Of a DNA stretch of 64,000 nucleotides, positions 25,201 through 37,400 are shown one piece after another (position 1 is the first letter of the stretch; each line of letters begins with the position of its first letter). A model generated the notes under the pieces. It was not told where the DNA came from. It ran no database searches and worked only from the letters and a program-made list of their open reading frames with translations. A program made the translations under genes and the position numbers. This DNA is from Morella rubra (taxonomy: Eukaryota; Streptophyta; Magnoliopsida; Fagales; Myricaceae): assembly GCA_003952965.2 (NCBI GenBank), contig CM025854.1, positions 27,619,462-27,683,461 on the forward strand, given 5' to 3'.

Positions 25201-28200
25201 CTCAATATACTCTGTAATGATATGCAAATCCATGTGGTTGAATGTCTCTGTCTTGTAAGAGCACATGGAAAACTTCATGCATAACCTTGTGGGGCCTGAA
25301 GGGATGGTTTTGGAAATTCAAACTTACAGCATTTTCATGAAGTGATTGGTCTTAAGACTCAAATCTGTGTTCTGGTGCTTGGCAGCTTGATAATCCACTG
25401 TTGCACCAGAAAACAGTCGCTTATTGTAAGGAAATGACATGGATTTTTTGTATTGGCAAGTGATAGTGCATGAAAGATGCCAATAACGGGGGTTGTCATC
25501 TATATAAGAAAAATAGATTGGTAAACCAACTATGTACATATCTGTCTGTCTCTGGATTTATATGGATGTTATCTGTGTCCAGTTTTGTGTATTATTATGT
25601 TAGATAGTCACACCATGGAACTCCTTGACTTTCAACTTAATTGTGAGGAAGTTGATCAATGATTTGCCACTAAGATGCTTTTGCAATTGGTGCATTTTGT
25701 TCACCATAGATGGATTGGTATGAGCGGGCAAGTATCTAATGATGGAATGTTTTTCTTCATGGATCATAGGTGCAATACCCCGGGTTAGAATACCAGATGA
25801 AATTGGACACGGGTACGATGTATCTCCTTTCGAAGGCCATTTCATGGGTATGCACTAAATTTCTTAATACTTTGATTTTCATTTGTCGTGTTGTACATAT
25901 GTTAACATTATGTTGCTTTCCATAAAATGCTATCACAAAATTTATTTACTCTAACAAATTAATGTTTGTCAAATTTATGGAAGTTTACATAGGGATTAAA
26001 AGAAAAATTATTTGAAGAATTAGTTTTAACATAAAATCTGAGAGACAGAGGCCTCAAAGTGATCACTTAGTTTTGTTATGTTATTGGAGAGGACAAGAAT
26101 AGTTTAACTTCTTTTGTAAATTAAAATGTACAAACTTTTGACTTCGTTTCAAAAGGAAATTCAAAAGTAGGAGTCACTATAAAAATTTTGTGTGACTTCA
26201 CTTTCCATAAGAAAAGTAGAATTTATCTCTGCTTTACCTTTAATAGATAAAGGATATCACTCCTTTTGGACCTGAAGTGTATAAGTGCCTTAATAGTTGG
26301 GATTGAATTTCAACTATGCTGTGCATATATTGTTTCTCCCATCTGCTAGTCAATCTAGTAGTCTACCGATGAGAGTTTATTAACATTGTATGTACACTTT
26401 GTTCCTTTTTATTTTCTATTTTCCAAATGGGATTCTACTTTAAAATTGTGTGGATGCTTTAGTAACATACTGTGCTTGACTTGCTTTATTTTTTACTACA
26501 TATTCAGGTGTTAAGGAAGCTTATAGCTAGAGGCAGTACTTCTAGTTAGAGCGCTTTACTTGTGGCTACTGGCTTAGTTTTTTGTTTATTAATGGTGTGG
26601 GACTCTAATGTCCTACTCAAACTTCTTAGGAGCTATTTGGTTCAGGTGGTGGTGGTGGAATCCTTTAAAAATCCTCATTTCTTGTATCCCTACTTTTTTT
26701 GAACATAGAAGTCTTAGAATGAAGACTCCCATCCTTCTTACCCATGATGCTCATAACCCAAAATTCCACCTGGTAAAAAAATCTCAAATAGCACTTGTCG
26801 GAGTGGTAATCTTGTTGGAATGCGAAGACAATGTAAATTGGAGATTGCCAGAGACTTGATTTAATACCAATTGTGGGAATCATGACTGATGTCCATTTTT
26901 GTCCTTTTCTTCCGTATCAAGTCTTTCCAAAATGGTTCTGTATTTAGGTTGGCTGGAACGATAAGATTTTGGTTGGCTAAAATGAACAGATGTTGGAGTT
27001 ACCAAATGGTTATTAAAATCATTTGTTTTTGAAAAAAATAAAATTTGGCTGAAAATTCCCTAAATGTTGGTGTTATTATTTTGTTCTTCTTGGTCCAATG
27101 TTTTTCATTGGCTTTATCATAGTTTTCTTTTAATTCTTTCTTTCCACAGTTTTTCCCCGAATACAGGTTTGAGTGGTTAGTATCGGAATTTGTGGAGGCT
27201 ATTTCTCAAGAACTTGGTGAGTCAGAATGTTGTGGGTAGTTGTACCTGTTGTGGGTTCTTGTCGAGTAGAAGCTCGAGTACCGGCAGTTTTTTCACTACT
27301 GTCATTGGCTTGGTTTTGCATTTAGACTTTCTATGAGAAGTTGTCTGGACTGAGGTCTAGGAAAATATGAATTTGAAATTTCAACTATAGTCCTTGTTAA
27401 AGTTTTCTTACTTTTGTTCTTCCCTGTGTTGCCAATTTGATGAATACTATCTATTTCAAAATGATATACATATAATAAATACATGAATGCATACCTAAAT
27501 AAATTAACTCCTGATTAATGATGATGATCGGTATCTATGACTCATGCAGGAAATAGACTAACCGGTTAAAATGTTGAAAATGCAACCTTAGGGGACAAAG
27601 AAACCTTTGCAAAGGTCAAAAATCGAGAAATATTGCAGAGTGCTTTGGAATTTTCATGCAAGCAAAAAAACCTTTGCTGGCATTTAAAAGGATTAGACTT
27701 AACAGGTCCCCATAAATTGGTCCATCTAACGACTGCATAAAATGTACGTTTTTGTCATCTGACATAAATACCAAGGATCAACGGAAAATGAATAGTCCTT
27801 AGAACTTAGTGTTAACTTGTGAATGAAAAATATGTTGGGACATTCTTATTTCTCAGCACTGCAGATCAATAATTAATGCAAAAGTTCGATGAGATCTTGT
27901 TGTTGGTTGTGTAATAAAAAACTAGAAACAATATATGTACCTGAACTCATAAAAGGTGTCAAACAAACATACAATATCTAATTGTGTTATCAAAGCTAGT
28001 CCGTCCTCAATCTCTTGCACTTATTAATATTCAATCCAAGCCATTTGTTATTAATATTTCTTAAGCACCAATTTTTATTATTCTCTAACCAGTATTCCCA
28101 TTTTACAATTAGAGAGCATCAATCCCCATATTTTGAGCAATATTGATGGAGGAGGCTGTGACAGCCCTTTGGCCTGGGAGTTAAATTCAAGTTGAACAGA

Positions 28201-31200
28201 TTTGGAACCAAAATGTGAACTTGAGTTGACTTCAGTTTATTAGATAGATAAAAGGTCCTTTTAGAAACATCCATTTGTTCAGAAACATTTGTATCAGTTG
28301 ATGCTTCGAATGTTACTTTCTAAAGTTTACATGGGGTGGCTCAGAATGACCATTTTGAGCCATTATCTAAGATGACTGAAACAGTAGTTGTTTTTCTCTC
28401 TTTTAACTGTTCCACAGATTTCATTCAGGAAGCAAGAAATTCTGAGAGAACTGCCAAAAACTTCAAAAACAATGACATGGTCAGGGTTCCTCGTGTTTTT
28501 TGGGTATGTCGTTTGAGTTTTTCTTCATTTCCAATTCACTGTCCATCAAGCATCTGTCTTCAATACTATAACTACCAGTGTTTGATGATAACTACTGCAA
28601 TGTTTGTCAACCTGACCGCCATATAAATCTATTCAGGAGCTGACGAGAAGACAGGTACTGACAATGGAGTTTTGTAGGGGTCACAAGGCAAGATACTTAT
28701 GATACCTTCAACAATAACTATTCTTTCTTCCCCTTTGCTTTTCTGATTTCTTAGTACTGCTCTGGTCTAGGCATCATGATGGAACACCTTTAAAAAAATC
28801 TTTCTGAAATGAATTCTAGGATCCTAGCGAATGACATTGGACATCATGGCCAAATCTTGGGTTTTTGAAATTAGGTATGGGATTGGGGCAAAAACAGAAC
28901 GAATTCAGGTATGAGAACGTGAGGTGTTTGTTTTCATTTCAATTGCAACAACTTTGAAAGATGAGAAAATGGTTAGTATGAATCGGAGGACTGTACATCT
29001 ATTGATAAAGGAAACAAAACCTAATAGATGAACAAAGTTGTCACATTTTGAAAGGTTGATGACCATACACTTGATTAGGATCCTTCTACGTACTTCTACA
29101 ACATCTGCTTCAGTGGTTGCAAAAAAAAAAAAAAACAAGAGATGCTGCATAGAACCATTCTTCTGAAAATATCATTACTCCGCAAGAACCTTATATGAAC
29201 ACCAAGCCTGCACTATACTTGGGAAGGTCATGCTAGCGAACAATACAAAATGAAAAACATCTGTCATCCTATTGGTCAGCTTAACTTTCTTGAAGGCAAA
29301 TCTTCGGGCAGTTTAGAGTTTTGTACTATGTTTATATTTTCACACTCCTCTCTCTAAGTTAAGTGTCAAAGTTTTCGAGTTCAGAGCTTGCAACTTAACA
29401 TCAAGGCTATTGGCTTGAGATTGTGATGATTTTAGCTAATTTGCATTGGGAAATTAACTTAAATTCTAGTTAAGACTTTGAATTCAACTAGTTCACATTG
29501 TAGAAACAAAGTGTAGTAGTTTCACAATGTAATAATTCACTGTGCTTTTAGTGGTGAAAAGTATGTTTGAAAGTTGCTATAAGTTCCTTCATCATTATCT
29601 GGATCACAAATATGCGAAGACAAAAGTGAATAAAAAATCTTTGGGTTGAAACTTGAACTTCATTATATGAACAAAGAGAATGGTAAAAGTGAAAAATGTA
29701 ATTGCAAAGAAATTGTGAAATAAACCCTAAAGTAAAAAGGACAGAGAAATCCTGAAGATGGACTTATTTTTGAGCACTCGGGATGAGCAGTTATGTTCCG
29801 TATCTGTCACTTGATCTGCACACATTGAAGTGACAATTTTTCTAATGTAGTCAACCAATGATGAGTTTTATGCTTTTGACTTCACACTGTTAGATTTCAG
29901 GTTGACAATGTGGAATTTCTAAAGGAACAGGGAATCAATCCGATAAAGGTTAGTTTTCTCCCACGGCTATAAGTTGTATCTTTGTTGTAGTTTTTTGCAA
30001 TTGAAATGTTATGTGTTCTAGGGGTGCAAATGAGCTGCCTAGAACGTAGTTTTCTCCCCAGTTTGGCTTGGTGAGATTGTAAGTGTTCAAGCTTAGGCAG
30101 AGCTCAACCCAAGAAAAGAACATATGTTTGAGCATGGTATAGATGCTTAGAAACTTAAGACAAGTTTGGCTATGTTGCTAGAAGCTTACTTGAATCAATT
30201 TTGGGTGGAAAGGGCACCCCTATTGCAGCTCCCACTTTCTTGATTAATCTGCACTTCCACAATAAAATTGTGGTATTGAAGTTGGAATACAAACCCACAT
30301 GTGGTTGCCCCCATGACCAACTTGCGGTCCGATTAGTAACTGAGGTGGGAGGCCACTAAATAGGGGGCAGAAGGCAGACTACCATACCTTCATTACCTTC
30401 TGTTAAACTCCAAACTCTAAGCAGCATTCTCTAAAGCTTTTTGACAACTGTTTTTTTGGAGGAATTATATTTATTAGATAACTCATGTAGCTTAATTATG
30501 AGTCTGTATTAACTTGGTTCACAGGCATAATGAATTGAGCCTGATAATATTTGGCTCATTTTCTCGTTGAGCTTGGAAAGGGGGAGTCAGGCGTGGTTTG
30601 CTAACAAAATATTAATGAAGCAAGCTGAAATCTTGCTAGCAGCTTGGCTTATTTTGACTGTATGAGGTATCTTTTTCATGGCAAATCTATAAACCGTGTC
30701 CAACCATGGTGTTGAGAAGTCAAATGTCTTTTATCACACATTGGCAGATTGTTGAATGTTCGTAATTGCATGAATTGTTAGTTATCCTTTTTGTAATGAA
30801 TCTGAGAGGATCTTCATAGCTTATCCTGGTATAGTTGGCGAAATTCACCAAACCACTTACCAATTTTAGGTTGCAAACGCACTGGTGGAAGTATTTGCTG
30901 AAATGATATTCATCCATGGTTTCGTGCATGGAGATCCACATCCTGGTAATATATTGGTTTCTCCAGAAGGTCGGAAAGGCTTTTCTTTGGGTATGTCCTG
31001 ATTGATGACTAGTTATCATTCTTTTCCATCCAGGTTAAAATAATGATGCATATAAGATTTCTCACCAGTTTCTTTGTCATAAATAACCCATGCAGTTATT
31101 TTAGATCATGGAATCTACAAACAACTGGATGAAGGATTTAGACTAGACTACTGTGAACTCTGGAAGGCTCTCATCCTTCTGGACCCAAATAAAATACAAG

Positions 31201-32748
31201 AACTAGGTGAACGATTTGGTGTTGGAACGTACTCTAGATACTTCCCTCTCATCTTCACTGGCAGAGCGATTGACAGGTGATTGTTGTTTTTCCTTTAGAG
31301 TCTTGGAGAAAGACATCTTTTGCCGTTGTGAGTGCATCCACACTTTAAATGTGATTTATGATGGTTAGAGATTAGTGATTACCTTGCCAAGTGTAAATTT
31401 CCAAAGTGAATTCAACAAAAATACCAAACAGGTGGTAAGTTTTAAATTCAAGCGTAGATTCTTCAAAGTTTGAATGGGTAATAGGTTAAGAAAAACAACG
31501 TAAAAATTATTGTATTTAGGGAGAATGTCTAATGGTAGCTTCCATCCCCTAGCTACAATAATTTGTGTTTTGTTATTGTTCTTCTCCATTCTCGCTCCCT
31601 CAACAAGATGGAACTTTGATAGAAAGAATAAGGCCCCCTAGAACCCCTCTATCCAATGATATTTCTTGTTGTTGCCGGATATCCCATTTCTCCTTCATGT
31701 TCTTTTTAACTGTGGCAATGGGAGGCTCATGCAACTTTTGACACGTGATTTATAGTAAATCAGCCCTTGGGAGGGGAATGTCCACTGAAGAGAAAAAGAA
31801 TTTAAAGCAGGAGTTGAAGTCTCTTAAGATGGAGGACATATCTTCCTTCATGGAATCTCTGCCTCCAGACTTCTACATCATATTGCGTACAGAGTAAGAA
31901 GAGCTACATGTACACTTACATAAGATGCTAGCTGATAACTAGAGACTAAGAGGGAAATGCAAGAGAAATAACAAACGAAAAGCAGGAAAACTGCTGGTCG
32001 AAAGTTTGACATACTTTGCATTCTTTTTCTTTATTCCAGTGGGCTATTGAGATCTGTCATTAGGAAGTTGGGTGCTTCTCAACGGGTTAGGTTGCTAGCG
32101 TATGCCAAATATGCAATATATGGTTCTGCAAAGCTTGATGCTCAATCTGGTAAGTCAAGAAAATGCAAAAGATCTTATCTTGACCCATAAGTTTTTTTGA
32201 AGTTTTGGAAGGAGAGTTGTATTGTTCGCGAGGACTGGTTTTCTAGACAAATAGTAGATATCAAGAAGAGAAAAGATGTTGAGTAAATAGCAAATTTGCT
32301 CAGAATCGTTCACACATGACCGAAAGTACATCAGAGAGAGAGAGAGACTTATGGAACTAGTCCAAGCCAGATAATTTTTTAATCCTGTGGGCCTTTCAAA
32401 CCACATGGCTGGATCAGCATGTAAGACATGAACTCTAATTTATTTTCTTTCCTGCTGCGCTTCAGACTCCCCTGTAAAAGCTGTACTACGCAGATTTAAG
32501 ACAACTGTCGGTTATCTTAAGTTAAGGCTTGTTCTTGGTAAGTTTGTACTGACTATGGAAGTCATTTGGTAGCCATCTATCTAAACTTGCGGCATTGATT
32601 TCACTCTTTATCTGTTTCAGAGTTACTGGATCTGCTTTCTTCGATGGAGAAGGTCAGGAATTATCTTTATTCCTTGCCTAAAAGGATTGTTGGTGGAATA
32701 AGGAGTTTGCTAACACTTTCTTTGAGCTTTAAATCCGACACTATATGA
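22201..32748 (+). CDS. ABC1/ADCK (UbiB-family) atypical protein kinase, ADCK1-like
   Basis: Sixteen exons join in frame: 22201-22413, 22524-22607, 23366-23506, 23628-23698, 25013-25106, 25770-25847, 27150-27216, 28418-28503, 28637-28687, 29901-29948, 30870-30990, 31096-31276, 31756-31893, 32040-32149, 32466-32537 and 32621-32748 (560 aa). All family motifs are present: KAGQ (residues 121-124, the KxGQ motif), AAAS (180-183), the VAIK lysine (201), catalytic HGDPHPGN (331-338) and LDHG (354-357, in place of DFG). A hydrophobic segment lies near residues 14-30 (TGLYFIAGTVTATGVAF). Relatives act in mitochondria or plastids in quinone and lipid metabolism, but the substrate here is unknown. An in-frame ATG at 22063 could add 46 residues. 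Intron 9 has a GC donor (AAG|GCAAGA, 28688). Introns hold a LINE fragment and a MITE-like unit. Confidence 0.92.
23959..24178 (-). mobile_element. LINE 3'-end fragment in ABC1-kinase intron 4, with target-site duplication
   Basis: A 190-bp insert (23974-24163) is flanked by a 15-base direct repeat, caacgacagac(t/g)tag, at 23959-23973 and 24164-24178, differing at one base. Read on the minus strand the insert ends aatgaaattggctttc plus poly-A (poly-T at 23974-23984). This is the style of plant L1 LINE 3' ends. It is a 5'-truncated, dead copy in antisense orientation to the host gene. Confidence 0.8.
26629..26794. mobile_element. MITE-like element in ABC1-kinase intron 6
   Basis: The ends read gctatttggttcaggtgg (left) and, on the other strand, gctatttgag followed by ccaggtggaatt (right). 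Imperfect inverted termini thus enclose about 166 bp with no coding capacity. A tta precedes the left end and ttg follows the right end, which only weakly suggests a Tourist/PIF-type 3-bp duplication. Confidence 0.4.
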
Positions 32749-34473
32749 AGGATTTGTGATGTTCTCTCAGTCCTTTTAATGCGTGCCCCAATGTTTGCCA
32801 TCTTGCTGACTGGGTTCTCTAAAATCTTAAAAGCTGCTTTGGAGCATGTATCCTGTTTGCGATATGCTGAAGCTGCAGATCTATCTATCTTGTTACCATT
32901 GGCTCACGGTTATATGACCACTTCGAGCTTGGATTTTTCTTTTTCCCTTCTTTCTAAGATATATCTTTGAGCTTTTTTTTTTTTTTAAAAGATAAATCCT
33001 GTGCAGGTAAACTCCGAAAAATTAGCGCACACTTATCCACACTATTGCGATTCTTACTTAAGTTAGTTATAATACTCAGTAAAGAATCTAACATGTGACT
33101 TGTGCGCCTACCCACACATACATAATTTCTCTTTTACCATTAGAGTAGGCCTGTGATGGATAATATCTCTTGGCTTGAATTCATGTGAGAATACGTTTTT
33201 TGGTGGTTAGGGATCACTGGGAATTTGGGTTGCTTTCCTTATTGCTATATGCCGACAAGGAAATCCTTTTTTATTCGTATTTGTCAGTTGAAGTAGGTGC
33301 TGGTCTTTTCTTTTCCGCATTTCTATTCGTGTTGTTCGAGCGTTGATCTCGGAAGGAATTGAAACGTGGAGGTGGAAATTCTTCCAATGCGTAGAAAGCG
33401 TCGACGCAGGGGTTTATTGATCTTAAAAGTAATAGAATGTACGTATTAGTGTAAATCTTAATACTGAAATACATAAGTGAAGGTGATTTCTGCTGGATCT
33501 CCAATTCAATCATGGTGGTGCACTGACTTTCCCTTCCTACTCAATGAGGCAAGCCATGAACAAGTATAGAGATACTGATAATTGGACGAACTTCCGTTGG
33601 AACTATTAGAATTAACATTAACAGATAAAATAGTGAAGAAGTTAAAATAGCAATACTCACTTTCTTATGCAGCACTCAAAATTAAAACAAAAGGGAACCA
33701 TAGGCCAGTAACTGTGAATTCATTTTATGTAAGCAATGCGTCAGCTTTATATGTTAATGTATACATTCTGCTATTTAATAGGATGCAGTGTCGAGAACGT
33801 GTGCATAACTTACGTTTAAGTGATGAAGAAAGAAAAGCATATTGTTGTCATTCCGCACATATCTGTTATCTTTAGTTAATGCAAATGTTAATTCCGTTCA
33901 AAATCCTAAGACAAAAGTTGTTGCGAATGTTAAAAAAAACATAATTCTTCTACTTGATCTAAGTTGTCAGTGAACTGGGGAGATCCATTAATTATAGAAG
34001 TAGCTTCATTTCAAACAAGTAGAGCACCAGCCTCCACTTAAATAGGATATTCAAAGATAATTAAAAGATGGTGAGCAGTCTGGAATCCGATTTAGCGCCC
34101 CCAATCCTTCGTCATAAGAACACATTACCAATAAGGGGAAACCCCCGCCAGGCTCGCCGAAAAAAAGAAAAAGGAATCAAAATTATTGCTTCAAGGATGG
34201 ATCGGGTTACCATAAAGACATCTCATCTTCGGGTTGCCAAACATTCCTGCAACATAAAACCAAAACTCTTTTGATTAAAAAAATTGGCTCAGAATAGAAG
34301 ATAAATCAGAAAAACCAACCAAATCCAAAGGAGCAACAACTCAAAATAATTCTCCAGAAAAGGTTTGAGGTTTTGGGTCAATACATACAGGAGAAAATAA
34401 ACACAAATCATGTGGTAGAGCACCACTCGGGTCAGTAGAATGAAATTAGTGAATACTGACATACAACTATGCT
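32749..34473. other. Convergent spacer between ABC1-kinase and isocitrate dehydrogenase genes
   Basis: This interval holds the 3' UTRs of two convergent genes. It is AT-rich, with poly-T at about 32974-32985. Short open frames here show no conserved motif. No gene, RNA or repeat is supported. Confidence 0.6.
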
Positions 34474-37400
34474 TTAGGCCGAGAGTCTTGCTTTAAGTTC
34501 CGCGGCAACAGCATCAATGAACTCCTCAGTATTCAGATAGTGGTTCCTGGTCGCCCTGCACCATGCATGACGGTACATCACCAACGTGTAAATAGTAATC
34601 TTGTTACGTCAAACATCTACCTACTCTACAGACACTTACTTGGATCCATGGATAAGAATTGCAAGATCTTTGGTCATCTTCCCAGCTTCCACAGCTCCAA
34701 CACAAGCTGCTTCTAGTTTCTCAGTGAAATCCAGAAGTTTAGCATTCCCATCCAGCTTTGCCCTGTCAACCAAAACATGGTTAGACACTCGTAAAAAAAA
34801 ATATGGTTTCTTCTTCTGGGGTAAGTTAATATATTGTTTCCGTGAAAGTAATGGAGTCTACAGATCACCAAAAACATATCGTATACCTGTGGGCAAGCCC
34901 TCGTGACCAAGCAAAGATTGAGGCTATGCTGTTTGTGCTGGTTTCACCTCCTTTCTGGTGAACCCTATAATGCCGCGTAACAGTACCATGGGCTGCTTCT
35001 GCTTCAATGGTCTTTCCATCTGGACACACCTGAGACCAATACATACTACTAGTGAGTGAGAATCTAAACAGCTAAATAAAGAGAGAGAGGAAGGGAGATG
35101 CTATCATGTGATGTCAATTTGTTGTCATTCAAATGCCAGCTCTAGTGTATTTGTACACTTTATTACTCCCCAACCCGTACGCCCCTATCCTCCCAAGTCT
35201 ACCTCACATTATCCATAATTTCTGTATCAGCACCCTAACACTAAGAAATACAAAAACTGCCATGGGCTGTGTTTCCGATTCCATCTTTTGGTTCACAAGA
35301 GTGAATTAAAACCCCATGGAAAGTTCATTCTTTTGGTAACAATTTGGTAAGGTGTCAATGATGTTGTAAAACCAAACTATCAATCTTTCTCCAAGAATTG
35401 TACCGCAAACACATTTCTTTTCCCACTTTTAGCAACGTATTCAAAAGAATATCAGCACTGCACAGGGGGATATCCACTAATTTATACATAAAACTATAAG
35501 TCCGCATAATAAACTGTTAAAAACAAAACGTACCAGCACTGATGTCATCAATCCAAGAGATCCAAACCCTGTAACCATCCATTTAGAAAGTTAGTGATTC
35601 AAACAAAGCAGTGAATGCCCAGATTTGATAATCAACAAGATGGTAACACTTATGAAGTTTAGGATATGTTTATGATTGAGGCAAAGAATACAGAAGTCCC
35701 TATACATTGAAAACGTTAATGGTTTGTTACACAAACCTTGAGCTAAGAAATCACTCTGGACATCACCATCGTAATTCTTGCATGCCCAAACATAACCTCC
35801 TTCACTCTTGAGAGCATACGCCACCATATCATCAATAAGTCGGTGTTCATACCTTGCATTTCAATCATATAAGTAACTAATTAAACAAAAGAGTAACCTG
35901 GAAAACCTGGTTTAAACAAAAAACTGATGGAGCTTACCAGATGCCAGCAGCCTCATACTTTGATTTCCACTCGGCCTCATAAACTTCTTGAAAGATGTCC
36001 TTGAATCTTCATTGAATAAAGTAGATGATCGATCATATGTTTAAGGAACAAGAGGCCAGGAACATGGATTAACAAAATATGAATAATAAAATTGTAGACA
36101 GTAGCATTAATGTTTTATCTAAGTAAGAATAATAAAATTCACTAAGAAGAGATAAAAGTATTAAGGTTTTATCTAAAAAGAATAATAACAATGACAAAGA
36201 AGAGATAAAAGTAACACCCTGAACAAGGCTGCATACCTTCCATCATACTTCTTTAGAATAGTGTTCTTTGTGCTAAGATAAAGTGGCCACTTTTTCTCAT
36301 AGGCAGTGTTCATGGAAGCCTCAGCAAAAGAACGGATAGACTGGACACATGCACAATATATAAAAGAAAAATGCCAGAGACTTCCAGCAATCAAGATATT
36401 TGAAGCGTACCACCAAGGATTTTTTAGAATCAAACCTCATCAGTGTTGTACATTGACAATGCCACTCCCCCAGCACCCGTAAAGTTGTAAACCTCTAGCT
36501 CTGTCTTCTCCGCTTGTCCCTCAGGCACTGCAATCAATTATATCCTTTCTTCATAACCCAGTATATGGGAACGCCAATGGGAGAAAATACAAAACAAGAA
36601 AAATGCAAAAGAATAATATATCTGTGTATGCAGTTGTGCAGTATACTATAAATCTCATAATTCAGGATCTCAAAAAGCTTAAAAAAAGGAAAAGGCAAAA
36701 TATCTTACCAAACACCAGTTTCAATTTCCCAGGTCCTTTAATAACTGCATCAGTTGCTCGGTATTGATCACCAAAAGCATGCCTTCCTATGCATATAGGC
36801 TTGGTCCAACCTGAAAACATCCAGTCAGCAAAAATCTAGTCCATCACTTAAAGAGTACAGATGCAATGTCCTCGTACATACCTGGGATAAGTCGAGGAAT
36901 GTTTTTGCAAATAATTGGTTCTCTGAATACGGTACCTGCAGAAAATACCAGCCACAAAGCTTATCAAACAAACAATGCACACAAAAAGTTGTAGCTAAAT
37001 GTATATTATTGTAACGTCAAGTTCATTGACCATTCAATATATTCCTAATTGTTCCATTCGGACTCTTCCACATGTTCTTCAAGTTAAACTCCTTCACACG
37101 AGCTTCATCTGTCAAACACCAGCAAAATAACGAAACTTTTGTTAATGTCCCGTTTTAACAGAACTGTTACTGTAATAGCAAGAATGCAGACCAGATAGGA
37201 CGTCAACAATTCAAATGAATGCTCAAGTTCACAATCAGTACCTGGAGTAATAGTTGCACACTTGATAGCTACATTGTACCTATAATGAAAAAACATATTC
37301 ATCAATGCACAACAAGAATAGGGTGCCAATTAAAAAAAAAAAAAAGTATGATTGCGACAAATAAAAACAAACAAGTCAAACATCACAATTAGGTTTCTTG

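Noticed and set aside
30000..30660. Possible dispersed element in ABC1-kinase intron 10 (ggggtgcaaatgagct and gcttggctc-like phrases)
   Set aside because: Similar phrases occur in many plant repeats, but I could not find ends, inverted termini or a target duplication here.
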